Source: Erigeron canadensis (taxonomy: Eukaryota; Streptophyta; Magnoliopsida; Asterales; Asteraceae). Taken from it: 64,000 bases of DNA. The notes below the pieces were generated by a model, which was not told the origin of the DNA, made no database searches, and saw nothing but the letters and a program-made list of their open reading frames with translations. Every line of letters begins with the position of its first letter. The first letter of the stretch is position 1. Positions 13,382 through 25,789 of the stretch are shown here, in pieces. The DNA is taken from positions 20,779,966 to 20,843,965 of the forward strand of contig NC_057768.1 in NCBI RefSeq assembly GCF_010389155.1, read 5' to 3'. The position numbers were made by a program, and so were the translations under genes.

Positions 13382-14330
13382 GCCTTGATTTCGTCTTATT
13401 GCATTGTGGAATCTGGTTTTATATTGTGCCATATGCCTTCTGATACAAAGCTTATTTTTGTAAATGGTTAATTGTTTGATTTAAAGTGGGACTTAGACTT
13501 GTGCCAAGGATTTGCATAGGAACGGTGTTATCCCTGTACATTGTATGCTAAACAAGATATTTGACTTTGGCAACAAACTAATATTATTATAAGTAGGAAA
13601 ACAACTACATTTATATTGTTGTCTTTTGACTCGAAGATTAGTTTGCTTGCTTACATGTTACAACACGTGTTAAATATTAGTTGGAATTTGTGTATGTGCA
13701 TGGTTAAGTTGCTTACATTCAATTAAAAAGTATTCACCATTCCTGGATATTCAAAACTAGGAAGACTTTCTCCTTTTAGTCGTTTATTATGTACAAGCAC
13801 CACGCGATAATAATGTTGCAGATGTTCATATCTTTCATTCGCTCTGATACATGCTGGTTCTTGTGGTTTGGTGTGTTTATGCAAAAAATAAAATAAAATG
13901 GCTTCGTAATTATTTCATCAGATGAAGAATGCAGGTGTATATTTTATTTTAATATTTGCGTAATTTGGATGCAATTTTAACCTGCCAATATACAATGAAG
14001 TTTGAACACACAAAACCTTCCAAAGTTCCAAGTAGATTTCATGTTTTCCTTCTCGTTGAATGAAGCTGGATATTATTGTTTGTTAATTTGGTATGTTTAA
14101 ATAAGTATCTGTTTTTGATATTACTTTTACTTTTTTATTATGATTCTAGTTGTCACTAAACATCACATGGAGAAACAAACTATTCTTCATAATTACAAAA
14201 CTAGAGGCTACTCTTACCCCCCCAAAAAATAAAATCAATCGAAAAAAGGGGGAAAAAACCCCTAAAACTCTTATGATTGTTTCAGTAATTCTCCAGTATA
14301 TTTGCTTAAATAAATACGAGAGCAAGTATC
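13382..14330. other. CAMTA 3' UTR and convergent intergenic DNA
   Basis: AT-rich sequence after the CAMTA stop codon. The first few hundred bases should be 3' UTR. No coding sequence is recognised; C-rich and A-rich runs lie at 14215-14265. Confidence 0.5.
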
Positions 14331-14600
14331 CGCGCGTTGCGGCGGTGAGATGGTGAGGGTGATAGGTCATAGAGTATGATAGGTCATAGGAGGTGATATG
14401 TCATAGAGTGTCATAGCCAAATGTCTTAGCCGTATAGGCTACGCCCTCGGATTTAAAAATTCATCGAAAGTATATCGAATGACATCTCTAATGAAAGAGC
14501 ATGAAATTTTAAAAACACTCATATAATTTTTATAATTTATCGATGTACGGTTTTTGAGATAAAAGATTTTGAAAGAATTAGTGGAATAAAATGATTTATG
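14331..14600 (+). repeat. Interspersed repeat family, copy A (Helitron-like, class unsure)
   Basis: Starts near CCGCGCGTTGCGGCGG, runs through imperfect sub-repeats of GGTGATAGGTCATA, then a conserved body (CATCTCTAATGAAAGAGCATG, GTACGGTTTTTGAG). The same order of blocks recurs at about 32470-32765, so this is an interspersed repeat. The GC-rich CGCGCGTTGCGGCGG start flanked by AT-rich sequence resembles plant Helitron ends, but no CTRR-hairpin terminus was confirmed. Confidence 0.6.
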
Positions 14601-15099
14601 GAGGAGAAAGAAAGTTGCAGGCATTAATGTATGGTACATTATATATTATCATGTTTACATTGTTGAAGTTAAAAGTTGAAAGTTGAAATCCTATTTGCTT
14701 TATAATATAGTATAAATAACTATTGTCATATCAATTTTCACAAGTACTACTAATAAGAAAACTTTATGACAAGGATTGATCTTGTTCCATCTTAAATCAC
14801 AACTAAATTTCCACGAACATAAACTGGACTGAAATTGATATATACTGTCAAAAAAAACACAACCGTGCCCCAATACCGTCTTCTACACTCGCAAGAGGAC
14901 CTCGGGTTTTCCACTTGATGCAACCCAGTTAGTCGATGAATATTATCACATATATGTCGAAATTTGATGTTTTTGATTACTGACATGTACACGAAAACGA
15001 TTGAAAAACCGATGGCCAGTAAAAATGACAAAAAAAAAAAAAAAAAGAAAAAGAAAAGAAGAGAGAACTAGCACTTAGATAACTACTTAACTAATAACT

Positions 15100-18000
15100 T
15101 CAACCCACAGATTGCCTCCTATTCGTTCTTAGCATAGAGCTGATTCTTTTTTCTCCCTTCCCCTCTCTATTTTCATTTCCATTCAATTTCGAATGGAACA
15201 AACTAGTTTTTTTGATTTTGTTCCATCCTAAAATCCAACCCGACAAAGCGTTCTGTTTTGTTCTTATTGTTTTGCAATCTTGTTGTAAATTTGTGTGATC
15301 AGTTTGGATCTCTTCAATTATAACCATCATTTTCTCCAATTCTGCTTTCAGCATTTTGATTTCTTCCTTTTGAGAGGACCAGTTATCTTCCTGGTCTGCG
15401 TTTGTTGTTTGCTGTTTTTCTTGTATTGTTTCCCTTAGCTTCACTTGCTCAGCAAATAGTACCTGCTAAGTTTGGTTAAGATCAGATATTTGTTTCAATA
15501 CGGAGATCTTCTAACATGATAGTTACCTGCAGAACTGTTCTAACAGGCAGTCGATCGTTTTGTGAAGCGTGAGAGCATGCATCAACTGAAAGTTTCTGAC
15601 AGTTCATGACTCTGCACAATCTTCTTCTGTCATGGTCTGATAGCTCAGGATGTGCCTGGTTACGAAAGACACCAATAGCTTCAACAGTGAGTATCTTGAT
15701 ATGGTTCAAATATAGGATACCATGTTACTGATTTTATAGGACTAAAGCTAATATTGATTTTATCTGCTAACAGCATTTAGGAATGGAGTGCTTTTTTTCC
15801 TACTGTTTTGCTGTTGGCAATTTTCTAGTAGTGACGAATGTATGCTTGCTAGAAAGGTAGAAAAGTTGGAAATCTGTATGTATTCGGGTTTGTATTTTAA
15901 ATTTTTAATCAATAACTGGATATTAGTATCAATCGTGTAATCACTTTGTGAATACAGTGATTCGACCTTATATTCTTTGGGTATCACAAATTTCGTTTGG
16001 GGATAATATATGTTGAAATGTTCTTGTTTTGACAGCAAATCAAGAATTCTTTTGCAGGTATAATTTCTGATATTGTTTGTGTTCTTCAGTGTTCACAAAT
16101 AGACACAAAATAAAAAATTTAGAAGCAATATACTTTATCACTAATAAGTAACAGACTTTATCTACAGCTATGTGAACTGTATCTGATATGTTTTTGCCCC
16201 TTCGACCCCACAAGAGACGCTGCTTCCTTGACCCCCGCTATTTTGTTCCCGGGTGCACCTTGCTTTATACGGATGTACATTCCGTACAACTGATTGTATC
16301 CTCGAGATAGACACATCAATACTAGTAAAGTATTAGTATCAGGATATTGCAATTCACATGCCTCAGTTAAGCCTTCTAAAATCATTGACAATTTCTTTCA
16401 GTCAGTATTCTTATAGATTGATATATTTGTATTGTTATTGGTGTATTAGTAATTAGTGTTAGCAGATTTTTAACAAAACTAACATCTGACCTTGAGATAT
16501 ATGTCAATTGCACGGTAGAGTCCATCATCACATGGACGTGCAGCCTCAGGTAACAATTCAGCAATCACTTGAAATTTGGTGGCGGAAAGATTTGGATCTC
16601 CTGCTATTTCTGCAAGGTAATTATCCAGCAGTTTACTAATGTTTGATTTCCCATTAGTTCCTGTGTTTCTCTGCTGTTCATTCATCAAGTAGTATTCCAA
16701 AATCCTTTGAACAGAATCCACATTGTACATAGTCTGCTCCCCTAATGATCTGCACAAGATTCACATAAATTTAAGTATGTAATTGGTAAAAGGAATCGGT
16801 TATTAGATACAGCTATTACATACAAACAACGAAACGATTGAAAGCTTACTTCAATTGATTTCCTTCAGCTGGTATCAAAAGATCATATACACTTGCATTT
16901 TCCATTACCATCCCCACTCGTTTCTCTAGCTCAGAGACTAAAGCGGGTGAAACCGAATAAACCATAGCCATCTTCAACATCCACAACAAAAATCTGCAAG
17001 AAACAGCGTCTTTCTGATGAGGCAATATGCTCACCAGGGTCTCTATAATTACCCGTTGCTCTTGACTCTGATTGCCTGATTCTTTTTCCTTTTTTTGTCC
17101 ATTGTAAATACTCCATACAAGCTCGTTTTTACCATTTGTATGGTGTTTTAACCCTTCTATTTCTACATCATTACCTAGCAACCATTTTTCTGCATAAATC
17201 ATAATGCATGAACCTAAGAATTCCGGTCTTGTTCCTTTTAGTGTCATTGATGTTATAATCCTCTTGAAATGATCAATATGGAGAGTGGATACATCGTTTA
17301 ACCACCGCCTTTGTGCACTGGCGGTTTCTTGAGAAGCCCAAGCGATTGAATCACAACACCTTCTTACAATCTGAAGGTTTTCAGCCCACGGAAAGAGATT
17401 TTTGCATGATTTCAAGACCGTAATGGAGTCCTTCCATGAAGAAAAGACCACAAAAGTGAGAAAAGATTCAGTTTTAGAGATAAGATTGCCATCTTCTAGC
17501 TCTTCAGTCATGTCTAGGAACTCTGCTGCACACCTTAAGTAAGCGACGTTTCTGGGGTTCAAAGATACCGAAAGACCATAACAAAACTTCACCACGACTT
17601 CAAACGTTTCTGCTCCACCTGGAAAGTTTTCTAGTTTCATTTCGTAACCATCATTTGAGGCTGAAGTCTGTAGATCAATTTGTTGTAGATAACCACATCT
17701 TGAAACTAGCGGATACTGAACATATGACCACAACAAAGTCAAATATATTAATACAGTATATAATAGCAGCTAGGATATGCCCAGGTTTGATTGTGGGCGT
17801 GGGCATGGGCAAAGCCAGAAAATATTCCAAAAGGGTCAAAACTATTTTGATGGGTCAGCCACTCTGATGTATAATAGTGTTATATATATAACACCAAATA
17901 TACAGGTTGACCGACAAACTGGACATATAGTGATGAAATCGGTTATTAAAAGGTGCTTTTCTTGTACTGTATAGGTTCGCAATACGATACTCTAATACTT

Positions 18001-18388
18001 TACTATAAGTTTAATTACATATCGGAACTTTGTGGGACAACTGCCTACACTGTCCCAAAGCTGAATGCCCATAGTTGGGTGTATTACCTTGTTGACATGA
18101 AATGTTATATCATCAAGTTTTATAGATAGATCGGATGGAAGTTGAGAAACAACAAACCTGTGCATCCATAAGATACAACATATATTAGTACGCGTATGCG
18201 TTGAGCGTATGTATGTGTACATAATGATTGATATTTGATAGTAAGTGTTACCATGAATGGCCTTTTTTCTCAAAGCTTTCTGCCATAGAGATTAGTGTTG
18301 CAGGAACTACTAGTTCTTGCTGATGCATCTGAGTATTGTCACCTTCGTAATCGACGATCTCAGTGGAATCTAGAAGATGATCAGCCAT
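15100..18388 (-). CDS. BTB/POZ and NPH3 domain-containing protein, 6 exons
   Basis: NPH3/RPT2-like family: plant proteins proposed to act as CUL3 substrate adaptors at or near the plasma membrane in phototropic and auxin signalling. Exons in transcript order: 18388-18252, 18157-18088, 17715-16850, 16749-16491, 15655-15527, 15462-15100; all frames join, giving about 607 residues, typical for the family. BTB part at about residues 47-150 (LPSDLSIKLDDITFHVNK, then the FCYG region). The NPH3 domain follows, with the conserved YDLLIPAEGNQLK - YNVDSVQRILEYYL block and AHPELSDHDRRRLCRVMNCQ. A C-terminal coiled coil (KEEIKMLKAELEKMMVIIEE) precedes a basic tail. The start ATG at 18388 gives an N-terminus reaching straight into the BTB domain; a TATATATA stretch lies near 18435-18442. 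I cannot name the Arabidopsis orthologue. It is convergent with CAMTA. Confidence 0.92.
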
Positions 18389-19260
18389 TGTTTTATTATA
18401 ATTATTATTAGTATAGATTATATATTATATGTAGTATATATAGGACAATATGCATACATATATATGGTTATATGTTGTTCTCTTTGCCTCCCAACTAGTT
18501 CACCTCATTGTCTGATACAGTGTGATTCTCACGCACACTCGTTAGACTGTCATGTCAGCATTACACATCTCTCACTTTAATCAATAAATTACATGGTAAC
18601 CATAGTTTAGAACCACTTAATTGGCTCGTTTCCTACTCAATACATTTTGAGTACTAGCAAAAACTTCTGTCGGCCCCACCTCTCGCTGGCCCTTAGTGGT
18701 GGAACGTGACCACTTTGTTTCAGGGACAAATTCAATCAATATATAGAACACAAACTCTGTCTCTATATATAAATGAAAACTTTGGTGGGCCAAGGCCCTC
18801 CTCTGTCTCTTCATAGTTCCGCCCATGCTGGCCAAGATGGCGGTTATATTCACATTTTATGAGAGTTATAATCACCATATGCTAAAGATGGTTGTGAAAT
18901 CCAATTATATGTTTCAAAAACATTGTGGTCATGTGGGGTTGATGGGAGTAAATTTAGGATATCCAAATGTGTGGTATTTGAAGAAGTTGGTTGGATGATA
19001 CACATTATGAGATTGTGACAAGTGAATATAGCAAAAAGAATGTTTGGGCATCAGGCTATCACAAGTCATATTCAAATTATGTGTATACAACTCCACCGTT
19101 ATATCACTATGTGGCTTATGGTTTATTTTATATCCAGATATGCAATAGTATTAATTAGAAAAAGGTAAAATTATCAAGAAAGATTTGGTTAATATATAAC
19201 ACTAATATCACGTCAAACAAAGAAGTTATTGATCAATTCAAGTTAACTAAAGGATGTTTT

Positions 19261-19367
19261 GATGAGTCAACATGGCGAATGTGGTAGTCCATATAGGCCA
19301 TGGGGCAGTCCATGTTGGCTAAATTAGACTGCCGCGTTGGTAAAAAGATGTTGACTCAAGACTCATC
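19261..19367. repeat. Small imperfect inverted repeat (foldback)
   Basis: GATGAGTCAACAT at the left end pairs imperfectly with ATGTTGACTCAAGACTCATC at the right end, around a core that also contains matching AGTC/GACT blocks. It could be a tiny MITE. No target duplication was identified. Confidence 0.35.
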
Positions 19368-19916
19368 AAGCAATTGAAATGATACGTAACTTTTTTTTAT
19401 ATGTGGTGAAATTTATGTTACCTCCTAAATTAATTATCAATCTCTTGGCATTTTGCCCTAAATATAAAAACAGATGATATGTTACGAGAATGCATTTAAT
19501 AATGAGCAGGAAGCATATCTGCCAAAGGTACGCTCTTCCAGAAAATATTGTACAAGCAAAAGGAACAATTCAGTGATAGAGTTGAATACCGTTGGATCGA
19601 TGGTTTAAGGATCATGCAAACAAGAACAGATCTCTTGTTCTCGAAACATCTGCTGGATGCTTCTCTGATTAAAGCGAGCATCGTTTTTCATGGAGACAAT
19701 TGAAATTGCAGGTTACTAATTCAATGCTAACAAATGCAAACTTTGTTTATCTTGAAAACATCCCTGCAACAAAATAGCATACTATCATCAAAGAATCTTT
19801 ATAAAGTTCTTCCCTGATTTCAGCTGACATAATTTTTATCTTTGTTAAGTTGTGTGACTGTCTCACAAGCTTAAGACCTCTAAAACCATGGGACTAAAAC
19901 CCACAACCCAGCCAAT

Positions 19917-20075
19917 GGGGTTAGTTGCCCATTGGTAAGGTCTTTGACCTTGGGATGATCCACCTAGGTTCGGGTCCCACTTCCCACATTTGTGGGGGTG
20001 GATTATTATGGGTTTTTTCAAGAGTTCTGGGTTTCATCCAGGCATGTGTGTAATTAAGGAGTATGGGTAGGATAG
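19917..20075 (+). mobile_element. Candidate tRNA-derived SINE
   Basis: GGTTAGTTGCCCATTGGTAAGG resembles a Pol III A box, and GGTTCGGGTCC (19967-19977) is close to the B-box consensus GGTTCGANNCC, about 35 bp downstream as in tRNA-related SINEs. No cloverleaf tRNA fold is evident and the 3' end is not certain. Confidence 0.5.
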
Positions 20076-20781
20076 AATGCCGTTCAAAAAGAAACCAACA
20101 ATGTTTGCCCTTAATCCGTAATAGGCAACATACATTCTGTCGGCACTCCTTTCGCAGCAGCCACAAGGCAGGCAGAGTATGATGTCACTATAGCTTATAT
20201 CTTGTCTTATTAGTTGCATCAAAACAGTAGCTAAAACGCCTCGGTTGGCATTGCAGTCCTTTGGAGCAGGCGTCACAACGTTAATCAAGAAACATATAAA
20301 GAGATGGTTATATCACATTATCACAAAGAAAGATAGAACAGCATCGTCTAATTAGTCATAGTTTAAGACAGTTTTCCAACCATCAATCCATCCATCCCAA
20401 TTGTGAAAGTGAAACTCAAAGGAATAAGATACTGTTTTCAAATAGAGCATCATTATCTCATAGTAGCAACAATTAAAAATCATCGGAAACTAAGCAAGAG
20501 AGAGAATTAAAAATATAGTAGATTATGAAGTTAAACATGATTTTACAAAACACAAATGTACGCATTCACAGTTTGCCAACACTATGAAATTCAGTAGAAC
20601 AATGTATCATATAGGATGAATTTTATCATATATTATCTTTGATTTACACACAAACTGATCATTTTCTTTCCTAATAGTGTGGCTAAATCTTAAATCTAAG
20701 TATACTTCTCCGCCAAAAAACCAGGTAACGACAACTTTTCATAATTGAAACTCCAGCACACATACCTCCGTTTCACCATTG

Positions 20782-23193
20782 CTAGCTTAAAGCAATATCC
20801 TCGATATCTTTCATTTGTGAGTAAAGTTGATCAATAACACTGTGAATCTCGTCGATAGCTATATGAGATACATCTCCTCCCACGAAATCATGTACCATGT
20901 TTTCGATTTCCATCCAACTATATGCTGTTTGTTTCTTGACACAGTTTTCCTTCATCAAATGTCTCACACAGGTCACTTTTCTCCATAAACCAGATGCAGC
21001 ATAAATGTTAGACAGCATAATATAAGCCCCGGAGTTTGTAGGATCCAGCTTCATGATTTTCTGTGCAGCTAATTCTGCAAACTCAGTATTCAAACTGAAA
21101 CGGCATCCTGCAAGAAGGGCACCCCAAACTCCCAAATCGGCTTCAAAAGGCATCTCTTGGATCATCTTGTACGCATTATCAATTTGACCAGATCGACCCA
21201 AAATATCAATCAAACAGGCATAATGCTCAGACCTGGGGGTAACATTGTATATATTTTTCATGGCATCAAACCAGTATATACTCTCCTTCACCATACCTGC
21301 ATTAACAAATACCAATAGTATCCAATAAACTTTAAACAAAAGGTACCAGAGGTCAATCGTTCTGGCTAAGATTTAAAACATGATTTAAGTAAACTATATT
21401 GTGAAAATTGGTAGATTAAAATAATGATAAGAATAAGAGGTTCTATGCATTGTCGATACAATCTTGCAACTTTTATAATTAAAAATAAAAAATTATAATT
21501 AAAATAAGATAGGTTAGTTATTAAACGAGTTAAGAATATAAATAGAGAAGTTCGACTAGAAATTTATAGGAAACTATTGATTACTGTAAGATTTGAAACG
21601 GTAGATAGATGTTTTCAAGTTTTACCCATTTGACCCATTGGAAGCAAAGTACAACCCAATAACCCATGACTCGTTTACCCATAAACATGTATAAATTGCG
21701 ACCTAAAGTGAACAGTCCCACGCTTGGTCTATATCCCTTTCCCCCAGGAAAAAGTACAACGCCTGAATCATAGAAAAAGTTGTTTTTACCTGTGTGACCA
21801 CAAGCGGAGAGTAAGCTAAGGAATGTTATCCCATCTGGTTTAACCTCATTTAACTCAATCTTCTTAAAAAAGCAGAGAGCTTTCTTATAAAGTCCATGTT
21901 GTGCAAAAGCAGCAATGATTGTGTTCCAAGAGACAATGTTAGGACTACAAATATGTTCAAAAGCTGACTCAAAATCCTGAAGACATCCACATTTGCTGTA
22001 CATAGTGATCAGAGCATTTCCTACAGAAACATGAGTGTCAAACCTATACTTGACCACAAGTGCATGAGCTTGTTTGCCTTCCGTTAATGATGCAAGGCCT
22101 GAACATGCTGCAAGGATAGAAACAAGGGTGTATTGATCTGGCCTTAACCGACTACGTATCATATCTACAAGTAGTCTTAGTGCTTCCACACCTCTTCCAT
22201 TTTGCTCATAACCTAGCAAGTATAAAAGGTTAGGACAAGTTTAGTTGGAAAAACACCCGTTGTTTTCCAAAAATGTTAACTAAACAGAAAACTAAGAAAA
22301 TGGAAAACATTGTTTTCTATTTTTTATGTAAAATTAGAAAACATCTTTTCATTGTTTTCCACAACTTTACTTTTGTCTATATATATAGTCGATTATAAAT
22401 TTATAATGTACTCGAACACACCTGTTATCATAGCATTAAAAGAAACATCATCTCTGCATTCAATTTCATCAAACAAAACCCTGGCCTCTTCCACCTTTCC
22501 TTCCTTGCAGTAACCAGTAATCATAGCAGTCATAGAAACTACATTCTTAAACGGCATCCGTGCAAAAAGTTGTCTAGCCTCATCAAACCGATCACTTTCC
22601 GTGTACGCACTAATCATCACAGTCCAAGAAACTTCATTACGACTTGGCATAGACTCAAACAACTCCCTAGCTTTCTGAATCTCCCCTTTTTGTGCATACC
22701 CGTCAATCATAGCCGTATAAGAAATGACATTCTTCCTTGGCATTTCGTTAAACAACTTCACAGCTTCTTCAATCCTTTTACACTTAATAAACCCGGAAAT
22801 CATAGCATTCCATGACGCGATATTTCTCTCGGGCATCTTGTTAAAATACCCAAATGCATCATCTATACAACCATTTTCGATATACCCAGCGATCATCGAG
22901 TTCCAAGACACGACATTTCTCAAAGGCATTGAATCAAATAGCTTCTTTGATTCACAGATTAACCCATTTTTCCAGTAACCAGTGATCACAGTGTTCCACG
23001 TGACAACATCTCTTTTAGGCGTTTCGTCAAACAGTTTACGGGCAATGCCGATTTTCCCGTCACGAAAGAGGGTGCTGATTCTGATATTTACATCTCGAAA
23101 TGAATGGAAATTTGAAATGCTTGTGAAGAAATAGTGAGTAATAGAAGAAGAAACCTTTTCAAGCTTTGCCCGGGAAAGACGCCACACAAGCAT
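20782..23193 (-). CDS. PLS-class pentatricopeptide repeat protein with E/E+ tail, 3 exons
   Basis: PPR proteins bind organellar RNA in a sequence-specific way; PLS-class members mostly act in RNA editing or processing in mitochondria or chloroplasts. Exons: 23193-22422, 22212-21790, 21296-20782; both introns are phase 1 and rejoin the frame, giving about 569 residues. After a presumed organelle-targeting N-terminus there is a run of at least six 31-residue S-type motifs (VVSWNSMIAGYIENG, VISYTAMIDGYAQKG, EVSWTVMISAYTESD), then L- and P-type motifs (YTLVSILAACSGLASLTEG), and an E domain (YIMLSNIYAASGLWRKV) with an E+ like end (WMEIENMVHDFVGGD). The DYW deaminase is absent, so a role in C-to-U editing would need a DYW partner. 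Coding introns are uncommon in this family. The target RNA cannot be inferred by eye. Confidence 0.9.
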
Positions 23194-24869
23194 AAAGGCT
23201 GTTTTATTATTGGGGCTTGGTTTGAAATAGTTTCAATTTTTCCTTTTTATATATATTTTTCTTACTTTTCAAAAAAAAGAAAAGAATAATATATTTTTCT
23301 TGGAGTAAAGGCTCACAAAATAACACAAACCAATAAATAGCCCATTATATGAGATTACCTAATTCTAAGATTATAAATATCTCTCTTTGTCACTTTGTCA
23401 TTTATGAATTATCCACTTACAATCATTCATTTAACAACACTCCCAATATCATTTAGATATAAAATTATCTTTAAGAAAATTAACCACCACCTTAGGTCTA
23501 TAAAAGAGTTGGAGCTTTGTAAGAGGTTTGATGATATTTTCATGACTAACCCCATTTGTGATAGAGCGTGTTAATCTGTGCTCAAACATGATATCTACAA
23601 TTTAATGATTATTGGACGGTTATTTGTTATAACAAAAGCAAAAATCATCATTTTTTCCGTTATTTTCTTAGTTTTGTATGATTGTAAAACAAAATCTTCT
23701 TTTAAAATTTGTTTCTTCCAGGTTGGAGATGAATTTGGATGAAGGAAATTCTCCGATGATTAATTTAGAAACATCTGAAGTTTCCGACGTTTAAAGTATC
23801 TCAGGTGATAAGTGTCCGAATCTAGCTTCCAAATTTAACCAAATATCTATGAGCACCACTTATATTCCGGGTGATGGATTTGGGCTACCACCCAAGGATA
23901 GTTATGGTTCTAGTAACAGATCCAGACAATTATCAGGGAGATGGCCTAATTTTATTTTATATTTTGTTAAACATATTGTAACACCATAATCTTTAAGTAA
24001 ATCCATATTAAACCATTTAAGTAAATTCATATTAAACCATTAAATTATAGATAAGTATCTAAAGTAGATTACACAAGTACATAAAAATGTGAAAAAGAAA
24101 GAGATTTTATAACTATTGGCATTTTAAACAGGTTTGACATTTTTCTTATTAATTATCTTCCATTTAAACAAAAGCTAAATGAAAGTTACTCGAATGTCTT
24201 AACAAAAGCAAAACTGAAATAGCTATTAATATTTCAGGGGCTCAAATGAAAGTTATTTTAATATACATATAATCTAGTCGTCTTCTTCTAAATCTAGAAT
24301 CCATACCTGCAACTAAACAATAATTCAGCCAATGGTATTCAATTCAACACTTAAGCCATTGTTCTTCAATTCAAGGTAAACAAAAATGTAAATTCTTCTT
24401 CAAATCTCAGATTTTGTTTGTGGACTTACTGAAAACTCTATTTTGAGTTGGGCCTAGTTTAAAAAATAAAAAAAATCATTTGTACTTTTTGTTTGAGGGT
24501 AGTCCCCCCCGGCAATGTTGGTTCACTATATTCCACACTCCCATCTATTACGTCTCATGTCATCATCTTCTATCCTGCCCTGCCCTGTTCAAGTAAGTTT
24601 GCAAAATGGCATAGTACATCTATGGCAACTAGCCAATCATCTTTTCAATCAATGGCTAGTCCTCTCGGTAATGCCTACCCAGAAAAGTCATTTGATACAG
24701 TTGATCAGATTTTCCGCTCTAGTACTCATTCAACCTCAAGCTGCCACCACGTCCTCCGAGTGATTGGTTCTCCCAGCTCACTGTTGCGTTAAAGCCAACT
24801 CAAGCTCACCCTGCCCTACAACCGTCTTCACCGCCGACAATAGCTAGTAACCTAATTAATAATATGAAA

Positions 24870-24873
<4 letters not shown>

Positions 24874-24925
<52 letters not shown>

Positions 24926-24938
24926 TATTATTATTATA
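24874..24938. repeat. (ATT)n microsatellite
   Basis: About 20 trinucleotide units with two ATC interruptions near 24912-24920. Confidence 0.95.
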
Positions 24939-25654
24939 TTACCTGTAGAGACAAACGTCTCATTTTTAAATTTAGTAGAACCGATAGTGAGGTTCCACAA
25001 TAGCTAGTAATTACGCAATGGTCACTCAAATAATTTACTTAATTTAAGCTTCCAGCTTTTAATCCTTGTAGATTATTAGGATTTAAAGAAATCTTCTTGT
25101 TCTAATATCTAGCCATTCTCGGGATCCTTATAATCTTCATTCATTTGTTTGGAAAGATTAAATGTTCTTGTTTTGGCAATGCCAATCTCTAAATGATGGT
25201 AGTTTCGAAAGGGCTCACCTTGGTACCAATATGTGAGTGTAGAGTTACACTTGATGAAGATGTTTGCATCTTTTACAACATCAATCTTTTTTTTGAAAGC
25301 TTTTAATAGCTTTTTACATTTCTTATGTTAATAGACTAATTTATAACAAACTAGGAGAAAGATATATGAACTTTATTAGTCCGCCTATAAAGCTAGAGAA
25401 ACAAATTGATGATTCAATAGCTAAAATTGACGAATACGTTTCAATGTCTTCCATTAATAAAAAAAACTTGATGCAAATGAATATGTAACTTAATAGTTAA
25501 TGAAAAATAAAAAAATATAATTGATGTAATACTAAAATAAAATAAACAGGATATTCGCCAGCTGATAGCTGACTAATAAACACAAAGAAGAAAGTGGAAA
25601 AAGTCCAACCCCCTCTTAAAAAAAAACAAAAAAAAAAAAAAAACCCAACTAACC

Positions 25655-25678
25655 CACACACACACACACACACACACA
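25655..25678. repeat. (CA)12 microsatellite upstream of SCAI gene
   Basis: Twelve CA units preceded by a long A-rich tract, about 110 bp before the SCAI start codon and so probably in its 5' UTR or core promoter. A CTGCAGCTGCTGCTG stretch follows. Confidence 0.9.
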
Positions 25679-25789
25679 CTGCAGCTGCTGCTGCGTTGTC
25701 AAATGGTGTTGTTAATTTCACATCTTTTTCCAGGTCTCTCCAACTGCTTCTTCTCCTATTAATTAATTAATTAATAAAAATAATTAATA

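Larger units (their letters stand above)
18389..20781. other. Intergenic region between NPH3 and PPR genes
   Basis: Promoter side of the NPH3 gene and 3' side of the PPR gene. It holds a small foldback near 19261-19367 and a tRNA-like SINE candidate near 19917. A stretch at about 18610-18850 (GGGCCAAGGCCCTC, TCCGCCC) has the look of transposon debris but cannot be classified. No gene is seen. Confidence 0.5.
23194..25789. other. Divergent intergenic region between PPR and SCAI genes
   Basis: AT-rich promoter region shared by two divergent genes. It contains an (ATT)n tract, a (CA)12 tract close to the SCAI start, and short frames without recognisable products near 23730-23795 and 24493-24792. 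Confidence 0.5.

Noticed and set aside
16158..16391. Minus-strand 77-codon ORF in the NPH3 gene
   Set aside because: Lies within intron 4 of the NPH3 gene (between exons 16749-16491 and 15655-15527). The exons join in frame without it and it matches no family block.
24493..24792. 99-codon + strand ORF upstream of the SCAI gene
   Set aside because: Overlapping open frames of similar length, no recognisable product, no splice or leader signals.
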